From positions 1-35,767 of the forward strand of contig JANNRA010000016.1 in the NCBI GenBank assembly GCA_031401035.1: DNA of 35,767 bases. Direction: 5' to 3'. This DNA is from JANNRA01 sp031401035 (GTDB taxonomy: Bacteria; Desulfobacterota; Binatia; HRBIN30; CADEER01). Position numbers and translations under genes: made by a program. The notes under the pieces are model-generated. The model was not told the DNA's origin and did not search any database. It saw only the letters and a program-made list of their open reading frames with translations. Shown in pieces: positions 16,322-23,727 of this stretch (its first letter is position 1; the number at the start of each line of letters is the position of its first letter).

Positions 16322-16517
16322 AGTCGGCGCTGCAGTCGGCCGGCAACTGGTCGTGGATCATGCCGCTGAGCGTGAGCAGGGGGTCGGTCTCGCCATGCCG
16401 GGTGAGGGCGCGCACCGCGGCCCGGATCGCCTGCGACTTCGTCCACCCGCGCGCGCCGGCCCAGGCGTCGAGACGGGCCAGCTCCGCGTCTTCGAGATAG
16501 ACCTGGAGTGGTTTCAT
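16230..16517 (-). CDS. Ribbon-helix-helix antitoxin of the PIN toxin pair
   Basis: 95 aa. The N-terminus KPLQVYLEDAELARLDAWAG followed by RGWTKSQAIRAAVRALTR is a textbook ribbon-helix-helix (CopG/Arc) DNA-binding domain, residues 2-45. The tail would wrap and block the toxin: LTLSGMIHDQLPADCSADFDRYL, and a basic end. It is followed by, and overlaps, the PIN-domain gene in the usual antitoxin-first order. It should bind its own promoter, alone and with the toxin. The ATG at 16517 is 20 bases past the stop of the upstream membrane protein gene. Confidence 0.88.
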   Translation of the reverse strand: MKPLQVYLEDAELARLDAWAGARGWTKSQAIRAAVRALTRHGETDPLLTLSGMIHDQLPADCSADFDRYLQATFVADPAASYAKPRRTARARTRR

Positions 16518-16536
16518 GAAGCAGGTATGTACCGCG

Positions 16537-17823
16537 TCATGAGCCAGGCTGCAAGCGACGAACGCGCTCCCAGACTCCCGCCAGCGCCGCCACCGGGGCG
16601 AAGCGGTAGAGCGTCGCGGTGAGCACCATGTGGCGGTCCATCTCACCGGTGTCGCCGTGGAACACCGCGAACGCCATCAGGTACACGGCGGCGAGATAGG
16701 CGAGGACGAAGAGGTCGCCGAAGACGACGCGACGTGTCAGCAGGGCGCTGGCGAACGGTATCGCCGCCAACCACAGCCACTGCGCGACCGGCATCTGCAG
16801 CGCGTGCGAGATGGGATAGGCGTCCCACGCCGTGCCGGGCAGGCGGACGCCGGCGATGTAGTAGTTGAACGCGTACGGCCAGTGCTTGAGGGTGTGGTCG
16901 ATCGACTGGAACAGCATGCGCTGCGGCGCCAGCGTGCCCAGCCAGGCGAGGTACATCGGCCGCGACTGCTCGTCGAGCCAGCGCTGGAACGCAGGCGTGG
17001 CGGCGACGAAGGTCGGGTCGTAGGCGGCCAGCATGCGGCCGCGCGCGGCGAGCAGCGCCGGCTCGCGCGGCAGGCCGGCGGCGTCGAAGTGCTGCGCCAG
17101 CGGCGCGTCCGGCAAGACGCGCGTCAGGACGATGTTGGTCATGCGGATCTGCCAATTGCGGTTCTGCTTGTCGAGGACGACGCTGAAGACGACGAACAGC
17201 GCCGCGGCGGCGGCGCCGACGACGCCCAGGGCGAGCCAGTGGCGGCGCTGCCAGACGAGCAGCGCCGCGAACAACGGCGGGACGAGGAAGAAGTTCTCTG
17301 CCCGCACCCCGGTATAGATCAGCAGGACGAACGCCCAGACCGCGTAACGCGCCGGCGACCAGCGGCGCCCGAGCGCCAGCGTCGCGGCGAGCAGCGCCGC
17401 GCCGAGGCTGAGCGCCAATGACTCGGACAGGATGGTGTAGTTCCAGAGCACCACCGGCAGGGCCGCGGCGAGCAGCAGCGCGACGACGGCGCCCGGTAGA
17501 CCGAGCGTCAGCCAGCCGAGCGCCCCCCAGGCGGTGCAGGAGAGGACGGTCTGGGCGATGACCGCGCCGCGCTCGCTACCGACCAGCGAGTAGAACAGGA
17601 ACGGCACCGGCGGCCGTCCGTAGCCCCAGCCGACGTACGAGGGCGAATCGGGGAACAGCTTGATGGGGTGGCGCTGCGGCGCCGGCGGCGGCCACGTGCA
17701 CCAGAGCGCGACGGCGATAGCCAGCAGCAGGGGCAGCAGGCGCAGGGCGCGGCGGCGACGGGCGGGGGCGCGGCTGGCGGCGGACACGCGGCGCAGCGTA
17801 GCGACCGCCTGCGCGGCTGTCAC
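16537..17823 (-). CDS. Polytopic membrane protein, GT-C-like
   Basis: About 428 aa from GTG 17823. Earlier starts exist (ATG 17892 would overlap the start of the divergent amidohydrolase). After the first helix (LLPLLLAIAVALWCTWP) comes an external loop with LFPDSPSYVGWGYGRPP, then more helices with ILSESLALSLGAALLA and YTGVRAENFFLVPPL. Asp-containing first loop, SES-type motif and Arg-Glu-Asn after a helix are seen in bacterial GT-C/PMT-like glycosyltransferases. No family is assigned with certainty. A long loop (about 200-300) may be the substrate-binding part. It is upstream of the toxin-antitoxin pair on the same strand. Confidence 0.7.
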   Translation of the reverse strand: MTAAQAVATLRRVSAASRAPARRRRALRLLPLLLAIAVALWCTWPPPAPQRHPIKLFPDSPSYVGWGYGRPPVPFLFYSLVGSERGAVIAQTVLSCTAWGALGWLTLGLPGAVVALLLAAALPVVLWNYTILSESLALSLGAALLAATLALGRRWSPARYAVWAFVLLIYTGVRAENFFLVPPLFAALLVWQRRHWLALGVVGAAAAALFVVFSVVLDKQNRNWQIRMTNIVLTRVLPDAPLAQHFDAAGLPREPALLAARGRMLAAYDPTFVAATPAFQRWLDEQSRPMYLAWLGTLAPQRMLFQSIDHTLKHWPYAFNYYIAGVRLPGTAWDAYPISHALQMPVAQWLWLAAIPFASALLTRRVVFGDLFVLAYLAAVYLMAFAVFHGDTGEMDRHMVLTATLYRFAPVAALAGVWERVRRLQPGS

Positions 17824-17872
17824 GCTCGGCACGCGCGGGACGGCGCGCGGCCGCTGGCCCCGCGCGGTGGCG

Positions 17873-18715
17873 ATGCGGTACGACAGCGCCATGGAGATCA
17901 TCGACGCCTGGATGCAGCACCCGACGCGACGCTTCCTCGAACAGCCGATGTTCGAATCGCTGCGGCGCTGGACCCGGCAGGAGCAGGCGCCGCCGGAACT
18001 GCCCCTGGCGCTCACCGTCGCCGCGATGGACGAGGCGGCGGTACGCCTGGGGCTGCTGTCGGCATGGTGGGGCCCATCCGGTGCGCTGATCGACAACGAC
18101 GAGGTCGAGGCCTGCGTGCGCGCCCACCCCGATCGGCTGCGCGGTCTCGCCTCGGTCGACATCGCCCGCCCGATGCAGGCCGTGCGTGAGTTGCGCCGCT
18201 GCGTGCGCGAGCGCGGCTTCGTCGGCCTGCGCCTGCTGCCCTGGTTGTGGCAGTTGCCGCCCGACGACCGCCGCTATTACCCGCTCTACGCCGAGTGCAT
18301 CGAACTCGACATTCCCTTCTGCCTGCAGGTCGGCCACACCGGACCGCTGCTCAGCTCCGAGTTCGGTCGCCCGATTCCCTACCTCGAGCACGTCGCGCTG
18401 GAGTTCCCCGAGCTGCGTATCGTCGCCGGACACATCGGCGCGCCGTGGACGCAGGAGATGATCTCGCTCGCCACCAAGTTCCCCAACGTCTACATCGACA
18501 CCTCGGCGTACAAGGCGCGCCGCTACCCGGCCGACTTCGTCGACTTCCTGCGCGGCCGCGGCAGCGCCAAGGTGCTCTTCGGCAGCAACTATCCGATGCT
18601 CACGGCGGCGGCCTGCCTGCAGGGCCTGGCGGCGCTCGGCCTGACCCCGGAGGCGCAGGCGCGCTTCCTGGCCGGCAACGCGCGCAAGGTGTTCAAGCTG
18701 CCGGCGGCGGACTGA
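17873..18715 (+). CDS. Amidohydrolase-2 family protein with altered metal site
   Basis: 280 aa from ATG 17873, behind a weak GGTGG; ATG 17891 is the alternative. The TIM-barrel order of amidohydrolase-2 proteins is clear: LRGLASVDIARPMQAVREL, FVGLRLLPW, YAECIELDIPFCLQVGHTG, LEFPELRIVAGHIGAPW, FPNVYIDTSAY, KVLFGSNYPM. The usual HxH near the start is replaced (IIDAWMQHP), and the usual last-strand Asp (FGTDxP) is Asn. It may therefore bind one metal differently or have another activity. Relatives include decarboxylases and lactonases. A hairpin follows 14 bases after the stop. Confidence 0.87.
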   Translation: MRYDSAMEIIDAWMQHPTRRFLEQPMFESLRRWTRQEQAPPELPLALTVAAMDEAAVRLGLLSAWWGPSGALIDNDEVEACVRAHPDRLRGLASVDIARPMQAVRELRRCVRERGFVGLRLLPWLWQLPPDDRRYYPLYAECIELDIPFCLQVGHTGPLLSSEFGRPIPYLEHVALEFPELRIVAGHIGAPWTQEMISLATKFPNVYIDTSAYKARRYPADFVDFLRGRGSAKVLFGSNYPMLTAAACLQGLAALGLTPEAQARFLAGNARKVFKLPAAD

Positions 18716-18729
18716 GGCCGCCGCGGCAG

Positions 18730-18755
18730 GGCGCCGAGGTTTGTCTCTCGGCGCC
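18730..18755 (+). terminator. Hairpin downstream of the amidohydrolase gene
   Basis: GGCGCCGAG (18730-18738) pairs perfectly with CTCGGCGCC (18747-18755) around an 8-base loop GTTTGTCT. There is no T-tract after it, so it may act as a weak or factor-assisted terminator, or protect the 3' end. Confidence 0.45.
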
Positions 18756-18819
18756 AGACTCGCTAGGCGCAGCAGCAGATCGGTCGTCGGACCGGTCGAA
18801 TCCCCGATCAGCGACCGCC

Positions 18820-19187
18820 GTGCGCCTCCCCTACACGATCCTCTGCACCCTGCTCGGGCTGGCGCTCGGCTGGTTGCCGATGCTGCTGCACGGGCCGATC
18901 GCCAGAAGTACGATGTTCTGTACATCCGCGGCGCTGTCGCCGTCTGGGGCTGGTACAGCGCCCGGCTGCTGATCGGCTTCGTCGTCGGCATCACCGTCTG
19001 GCCGCGGCGCTGGTGGCTGCGCGGGCCGCTGTGCGGACTCCTGATGATGCTTCCGCTCGGCTGGGTATCGCTGGCGACACCGGGCTGCGGCTTCACCTGC
19101 CAGTTCTGGAACGCGGTCACCGGGGCGCTCATCGGACTCAGCGTCGCCGGGCTCGCCTTCGCCATCACTGGCCGCGAACACCCATGA
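18820..19187 (+). pseudogene. Small membrane protein gene with frameshift
   Basis: Reading from GTG 18820, VRLPYTILCTLLGLALGWLP then MLLHGPIAR is a clean membrane N-terminus, but the frame is lost at about 18902-18910. In the +1-shifted frame the protein continues KYDVLYIRGAVAVWGWYSAR, LLIGFVVGITVWP, LRGPLCGLLMMLPLGWVSLA and NAVTGALIGLSVAGLAFAIT to the stop at 19187. Adding one A in the run at GCCAGAAGTAC restores a single protein of about 122 aa with three or four helices. This is either a real disabling mutation or a single-base assembly error in a short A run. The family is not named; function unknown. Confidence 0.7.
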
Positions 19188-19270
19188 CGGCGGGGTCAAC
19201 CATGCTGGAGGTGCGGGCATGAACGCCGGGCGTTTCGACAACCGCGTCACCCGCCTGCTCGGCGTTGCCC

Positions 19271-19945
19271 TCACCGGCCAGGCGGTGGGCCGGCGCCGCG
19301 CAGGGCGCGTCGCACGCCGGGCGCGAACAGCGGCAGGATGGCGACGGCCGACAGCACCGCCACCGCCGCGATCATCCCCTGGCCGTCGGCCAGCGCTTCG
19401 CCGAACAGGCTGAACGACGCCGCCCGCACCAGGGAGCCGCCGGCGACGGCGAGGAGGAACGGCATCACCCGCATGCCGGCGAGAATTGCCGCCGTGTGCA
19501 GCATCTCGGCCGGTCCGACTGGATACGCCGTCGCGACGGCCAGGACGCCGACGCTGCTGCGCGCGTCGGCCAGCGCCAGGCGCTGGCGCAACCGCGCCGG
19601 CAGTGCGGCGAGCAAGCGGTCGCGGCCGGCCAGTTGCGCGATCGCCCACTTGAGCGCCGCCGAGCCGGTCAGCCCGGCGGCCCCGAGCACGGTGCCGCCG
19701 AGGACGCCGAAGCAGATCCCCCCAGCGGCGAGCAGTACCACCGAGGGCAGAATCAGGACGGATCGGACGGCGAACAGGGCGACGAATGCCGGCGGGCCCC
19801 ACCAGCCGAGTCCGGCGACGAAGTCGCGCACCGCGTCCGCACTGGCCTCGATCGGCACCAGGCCACGCACTCCCCAGGCGACGGCGGCGAAGGCGACCAG
19901 CAGCGCCACCAGCGCCGCGCCGCGGCGTCTGCGACTCCCGAGCAT
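19271..19945 (-). CDS. TVP38/TMEM64 (SNARE-associated, DedA-like) membrane protein
   Basis: 224 aa. Helix 1 is AALVALLVAFAAVAWGVRGLV. The core is typical: GPPAFVALFAVRSVLILPSVVLLAAGG, CFGVLGGTVLGAAGLTGSAALKW, then AYPVGPAEMLHTAAILAGMRVMPFLLA and a final helix MIAAVAVLSAVAILPLF. This family forms re-entrant helical bundles linked to lipid or ion transport; the substrate is unknown. Met at 19945 fits the first helix. It is divergent from the lipoprotein gene and its 3' end faces the frameshifted gene. A start-like ATG with GGAGG at 19219 on the other strand runs into its 3' end. Confidence 0.88.
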   Translation of the reverse strand: MLGSRRRRGAALVALLVAFAAVAWGVRGLVPIEASADAVRDFVAGLGWWGPPAFVALFAVRSVLILPSVVLLAAGGICFGVLGGTVLGAAGLTGSAALKWAIAQLAGRDRLLAALPARLRQRLALADARSSVGVLAVATAYPVGPAEMLHTAAILAGMRVMPFLLAVAGGSLVRAASFSLFGEALADGQGMIAAVAVLSAVAILPLFAPGVRRALRGAGPPPGR

Positions 19946-20063
19946 CGCAGCGCATTGTTGCAGTGATCGAGGGGCGCGCCAATCGCCGAGATCGCCGGCC
20001 GTCGAGCGTCCTTCGCCGCTGGCACGAGTTGCCTTCGCGGCCGCACTCCTGCACGGGAACCGG

Positions 20064-20429
20064 GTGCCTCTCTTCACCAGGCGTGTGCGACCGAGCTCCG
20101 CCGCCGCGGCGGCGGGGCTGCTGCTGGCCGGCGGTCTCGCCGTCGGCGGCTGCCAGACCCCAGCGGTCGACATCGACCAGGCGCGGGCGGAGTTGCAGGC
20201 GCTGTGCGCGCGCGTCGCCGCGCGCTGCCAGACCTGCGGCAAGCCGCGCGCGGCGCCGGCGGCGCCCGTACTGCCGGCGCAGAGCCCGCTGCCGGCACGC
20301 GTGCTCGACGCCTGGGGCAACAGTGTCCGCGTCGCGGTGGCGGGCGACGCGCTCACCCTGCAGTCGGGCGGCCCGGATGGCGGGTTCGATACGCCCGACG
20401 ACCTGCGCGAGCGCTGCGCGCAGCCGTGA
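20064..20429 (+). CDS. Small lipoprotein with GspG-like C-terminal motif
   Basis: 121 aa from GTG 20064. A lipobox (LAVGGC, Cys about residue 29) follows a hydrophobic segment, so the mature protein should be lipid-anchored. A helical stretch with paired cysteines (ALCARVAARCQTCGK) comes next. The end reads DAWGNSVRVAV then SGGPDGGFDTPDDLRERC. WGN...SxGPDGxxxTxDD is the calcium-binding C-terminal motif of type II secretion major pseudopilins (GspG), here without a pilin helix. The role is unknown. The start is uncertain, as no ribosome site is obvious and another GTG lies seven codons in. Confidence 0.7.
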   Translation: MPLFTRRVRPSSAAAAAGLLLAGGLAVGGCQTPAVDIDQARAELQALCARVAARCQTCGKPRAAPAAPVLPAQSPLPARVLDAWGNSVRVAVAGDALTLQSGGPDGGFDTPDDLRERCAQP

Positions 20430-20561
20430 GCGATGTCGCCGCTTCCTCACGCGTCGAATCGGCTTGCCGCGCCACCGGTGGGGGGCGACACTGCGCGGCC
20501 GACGGAGGTCGATCATGCACGTTACCGCAGTTGCCGCCCGGCGCCGGGTGAGGAGGCGTCG

Positions 20562-21173
20562 ATGAGTGACGGACCGATGAGTGATGGACGGACGGTGCGG
20601 CGCACCGACAAGCACCTGAGCGCCGCCGGCGTCGCGGCGCTGCTGGCGGGCGGTACCTGCGGCAGGCTGGGCAGCGTTGGGGCGGACGGCTGGCCCTACG
20701 TCGTGCCGCTGCTCTACGTGTACGTCGATGGCGAGATCTGGGTCCACAACACCCAGGCGCGCGGCCACCTGCGCGACAACGTCGACCACGAGGCGCGGGT
20801 GTGTTTCGAGCTCGACGAGGCGGGGGCGGTATTCCCGTACGGCCGCTTCGAGTGCGACACCGCGCTGGCGTATCGCAGCGTCGTCGCCTTCGGGCGCATC
20901 CGCGTCGTCGAGGACGCCGTCCGCAAGGCGGCGTTCTTCGACGCGTTCATGGCCAAGTACGCCGATCCCGCCTGGGCGCGGCCGCGCGCCTTCTATCCGC
21001 GCCTCGATCAGGTGACGGTGTATGCCATCGCCATCGAGCGCCTGAGCGGCAAGGAGACGCCGCTGCCGGCGCCGACCCAGTGCTGGCCGGCGCTGGACCG
21101 CACCAAGAGCCCCGGGGCGCGTCCCGGCCCCGAGGGCCGCGGCGGGCGCGCCGCCGCGGCGCCGCGGCGATGA
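20562..21173 (+). CDS. Pyridoxamine 5'-phosphate oxidase-fold protein
   Basis: 203 aa. The flavin-binding split-barrel pattern is clear: LLAGGTCGRLGSVGADGWPYVVPLLYVYVDGEIWVHN, then GHLRDNVDHEARVCFELDE and a dimer strand SVVAFGRIRVVED. This resembles the Nim/5-nitroimidazole-resistance-like and general PPOX groups, which bind FMN or F420 or haem. The C-terminal 30 residues are Pro/Gly/Arg-rich and likely disordered. An AGGAGG site seven bases ahead supports ATG 20562; two in-frame Met codons occur in the first six residues. Confidence 0.88.
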   Translation: MSDGPMSDGRTVRRTDKHLSAAGVAALLAGGTCGRLGSVGADGWPYVVPLLYVYVDGEIWVHNTQARGHLRDNVDHEARVCFELDEAGAVFPYGRFECDTALAYRSVVAFGRIRVVEDAVRKAAFFDAFMAKYADPAWARPRAFYPRLDQVTVYAIAIERLSGKETPLPAPTQCWPALDRTKSPGARPGPEGRGGRAAAAPRR

Positions 21174-21243
21174 TCGTCGCGGCGCCGTTGCGTTGCACGC
21201 CTCACCCGAGGCCGGGTCGCGCTTCCAGACAGCGGAGGTTCGC

Positions 21244-21663
21244 ATGCTCGAACATGGAATGATCGCGCCGATCCTGGCGCTCGTCGGGTGGACCTTCGTG
21301 ATGTGGTTCTGGATGTATGCGACGCGCATCCCGGCCATGCGGGAGGCCAAGGTGGACATGGCGGAACTCGCGCGCACCGGCGCCAAGCTGGCACTGCCGC
21401 CGACCGTCTCCCGGGTCGCGGACAACTACAACCACCTGCACGAGCAGCCGACGATCTTCTACGCGCTGGCGCTCGCCGCGCAGGCCGCCGGGGCAGCGGA
21501 TCCGCTGAGCATCGGGCTCGCCTGGGCCTACGTCGCAGCGCGCGTCGTGCACTCGTGCATTCAGGCGACCGCAAACGTCATCCCGCTGCGCTTCGCCGCC
21601 TTCGCCATCGGCACGTTGTTGTTGCTGGCGCTGCTGGTGCGCACGGCGCTGCGGCTGGCGTAG
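21244..21663 (+). CDS. MAPEG family membrane protein
   Basis: 139 aa, full length for the family. Four helices are visible. Helix 1 is APILALVGWTFVMWFWMYATR. The conserved loop ADNYNHLHEQPTIFYALALAA and AWAYVAARVVHSCIQAT are diagnostic of MAPEG (membrane-associated proteins in eicosanoid and glutathione metabolism). Bacterial members are often glutathione transferase-like or unknown. CGGAGG six bases before the ATG supports the start. A GC hairpin lies just after the stop. Confidence 0.92.
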   Translation: MLEHGMIAPILALVGWTFVMWFWMYATRIPAMREAKVDMAELARTGAKLALPPTVSRVADNYNHLHEQPTIFYALALAAQAAGAADPLSIGLAWAYVAARVVHSCIQATANVIPLRFAAFAIGTLLLLALLVRTALRLA

Positions 21664-21668
21664 GGACG

Positions 21669-21684
21669 GCGCGCCGAGGCGCGC
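21669..21684 (+). terminator. GC hairpin after the MAPEG gene
   Basis: GCGCGC-C-GA-G-GCGCGC is a perfect short stem starting five bases after the stop codon. No T-tract follows. It may end the MAPEG transcript before the PpiC operon. Confidence 0.35.
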
Positions 21685-21752
21685 GGGCCGGCTGCGCGGG
21701 TGGGGGCGGTTTGTGTCTCCGCGACGCCCCGTCGTATGTTTTTCGATCTACG

Positions 21753-22730
21753 ATGCGTTGGCTCCGATCGCCCTTGCTCCACTACCTCCTGCTCGGTGGG
21801 GCCTTCTTTCTCGCTGATCGCCGCTGGCTCGAGCCGGCGCGCAGCGCCAGCGCGGCCTCGGGTCGGTCGACGGTCGTCATCAGCGCCGCCCAGCAGCGCG
21901 AGCTGCGCGAGAGCTTCAGCCGCCAGACCGGGTTTGCGCCGAGCCGCGACGACGAACGCGCACTCCTGGGGCGAGAGATCGACACCGAGCTGCTCTACCG
22001 CGAGGCGCTCGCGCTCGGCCTCGAACGAGGCGACCGCACCATCCGCTGGCAGCTGGTCGAGAAGATGAGCTTCATCGACGGTGTCGACGAGTCGCAGGTC
22101 GACGGCGAAGCGCTCTACCGCAGAGCCCGCGCGCTCGGGTTCGATCAGGGCGACCCGGTGATTCGTCGCATGCTGGTGGAGAAGCTGCGGTTGATCGTTA
22201 AGGCCGGGGTGGCCCGCGCCGGGATCGACGACGCCGCGCTCGAGGCCCATCTCGCGGCGCACGCCGACCGCTTCCGCCAGCCGCCGCGGATCACCTTCCG
22301 GCACGTGTTCTTCGCTCGTGACCAGCGCGGCGCGCGCGCCGAAGCCGATGCGCGGGCCGCGCTGGCTCTCGCCGAAGGCGCCAACGATGCCGACGCGGTG
22401 GCGCGCCTGGGCGACGCGTTCCCGCGCGGCAGCGTCGCCCGCGCCCAGTCGCCGGCGCAGATCACGACGACGTTCGGCGACGCGTTCGCGACGGCGGTCA
22501 CGGCGCAGCCGCTCGATCGCTGGAGGCTCGTGCCATCGGCGTTTGGCGTGCACCTGGTGCGCGTCGAGGGCCGCACGCCCGGTGCGCTGCCGGCGCTCGA
22601 CGCCGTCCGCGGCCAGGTGCTCGCCGAGGTGGTCGCCGAGCGTGGCGAACTCGCGCTGCAGCAATTCCTGGCTCGACTCCGGACGCGGTATGCGATCCGA
22701 GTCGACGGCATGGAAGACCACGCCTCGTGA
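21753..22730 (+). CDS. Membrane-anchored PpiC/parvulin-type peptidyl-prolyl isomerase
   Basis: 325 aa. One N-terminal helix (LLHYLLLGGAFFLAD) anchors it, so the rest lies outside the cytoplasmic membrane. A SurA-like helical part (about 45-165) contains IDTELLYREALALGLERGD and its repeat YRRARALGFDQGDPVIRRML. The parvulin domain follows: RITFRHVFFARDQ, then LDRWRLVPSAFGVHLVRVEGRTPG. Such proteins fold exported proteins. The stop overlaps the start of the HupE/UreJ-like gene (GTGA), and a DUF3604 gene follows, so this isomerase may be a dedicated folding factor for those products. The start at 21753 is set by the signal-anchor. Confidence 0.88.
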   Translation: MRWLRSPLLHYLLLGGAFFLADRRWLEPARSASAASGRSTVVISAAQQRELRESFSRQTGFAPSRDDERALLGREIDTELLYREALALGLERGDRTIRWQLVEKMSFIDGVDESQVDGEALYRRARALGFDQGDPVIRRMLVEKLRLIVKAGVARAGIDDAALEAHLAAHADRFRQPPRITFRHVFFARDQRGARAEADARAALALAEGANDADAVARLGDAFPRGSVARAQSPAQITTTFGDAFATAVTAQPLDRWRLVPSAFGVHLVRVEGRTPGALPALDAVRGQVLAEVVAERGELALQQFLARLRTRYAIRVDGMEDHAS

Positions 22731-23719
22731 GGACGCTGGTCTGCGCCGCCTTGTGCTGGCTCGGCTGTCTGGCGTCGCCGGCGACCGCGCATCCGCTGGC
22801 GCCGGCCCTGCTCGACCTGCACGAGACCCCCGGCGGCAGGATCGACGTGCTCTGGAGGACGTCGACCCTCGTCGTTCCCAACGCCCGCACGCGCGCCGTC
22901 TTCCCCTCGCACTGCGCGCCGACAGGGTCGCCGGAGACAGCCATCCTCGCCGACGCGATCGTCACGCGTTGGACGGTCGACTGCGGTGCCGCGGGGCTCG
23001 TCGGTGCGACGGTCGGTGTCGAGGGGCTCGGCGCCGCGGAGACCCAGGCGCTGGTGCGGCTGGCGCTCGGCGACGGCCGCGTGGTGCAGAAGGTGCTCCG
23101 CCCCACCGAGGCGTCGTTCGTGGTGCCGGAGCGCGTCGCGTCGCTCGACGTCGTCCGCGATTACGCCCGCCTCGGCATCGAGCACATCCTGACTGGGCCC
23201 GATCACCTGCTCTTCATCCTCGGGTTGGTGCTGCTCGTGCCGGCGTGGTGGACACTGGCGAAGACGATAACGGCCTTTACGGTCGGGCACAGCGTCACGC
23301 TGGCGCTGGTCGCGCTGCACCTCCTCCAGGTCCCGTCGCGCCCCGCGGAACTGGCAATCGCCCTCTCGGTCCTGGCGCTGGCGGTCGAGCTCGGCCGCCC
23401 GGCCGATACGCCGTCGCCGATGCGGCGATGGCCCTGGGTCATGGCGGCAGCGTTCGGGTTGCTGCACGGACTCGGCTTCGCGGGGGCGTTGCGGGAGGTC
23501 GGCCTTCCCGACGGCGACATTCCGCTCGCCTTGTTCGCGTTCAATCTCGGCATCGAACTCGGCCAGTTGGTGTTCGTCGCCGCGCTGCTCGCCCTCGGCC
23601 GCGGGCTGCGTGGTCTGGTCCGCATCCTCCCCGGCTGGATCTCTCACATTCCCATTTACGCGATGGGCTCGTTCGCCGCGTTTTGGTGCTTCCAGCGCGT
23701 CGCCGGGTTTTTCGATTGA
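22727..23719 (+). CDS. HupE/UreJ-like membrane protein
   Basis: 330 aa from GTG 22727. A signal peptide (LVCAALCWLGCLASPATA) precedes a mature N-terminus AHPLAPALLDL and an extracytoplasmic beta-rich domain of about 125 residues. From residue 150, GIEHILTGPDHLLFILGLVLL is the HupE/UreJ hallmark with His and Asp in the helix; then FTVGHSVTLALVAL, AFGLLHGLGFAGALREVGLP and FNLGIELGQLVFV. HupE/UreJ proteins are seen in nickel import for hydrogenase and urease; this longer form with a large external domain is a separate subgroup with unknown substrate. There is no hydrogenase or urease gene nearby. It is the middle gene of the PpiC-HupE-DUF3604 operon. Confidence 0.88.
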   Translation: MRTLVCAALCWLGCLASPATAHPLAPALLDLHETPGGRIDVLWRTSTLVVPNARTRAVFPSHCAPTGSPETAILADAIVTRWTVDCGAAGLVGATVGVEGLGAAETQALVRLALGDGRVVQKVLRPTEASFVVPERVASLDVVRDYARLGIEHILTGPDHLLFILGLVLLVPAWWTLAKTITAFTVGHSVTLALVALHLLQVPSRPAELAIALSVLALAVELGRPADTPSPMRRWPWVMAAAFGLLHGLGFAGALREVGLPDGDIPLALFAFNLGIELGQLVFVAALLALGRGLRGLVRILPGWISHIPIYAMGSFAAFWCFQRVAGFFD

Positions 23720-23727
23720 GGTCTCGC

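Noticed and set aside
19219..19413. Start-like ATG with GGAGG upstream (MNAGRFDNRVTRLLGVAL...)
   Set aside because: The first 17 or so residues look protein-like, but the frame then runs Arg-rich through the antisense of the TVP38 gene. At most it is the 5' stub of a lost gene.
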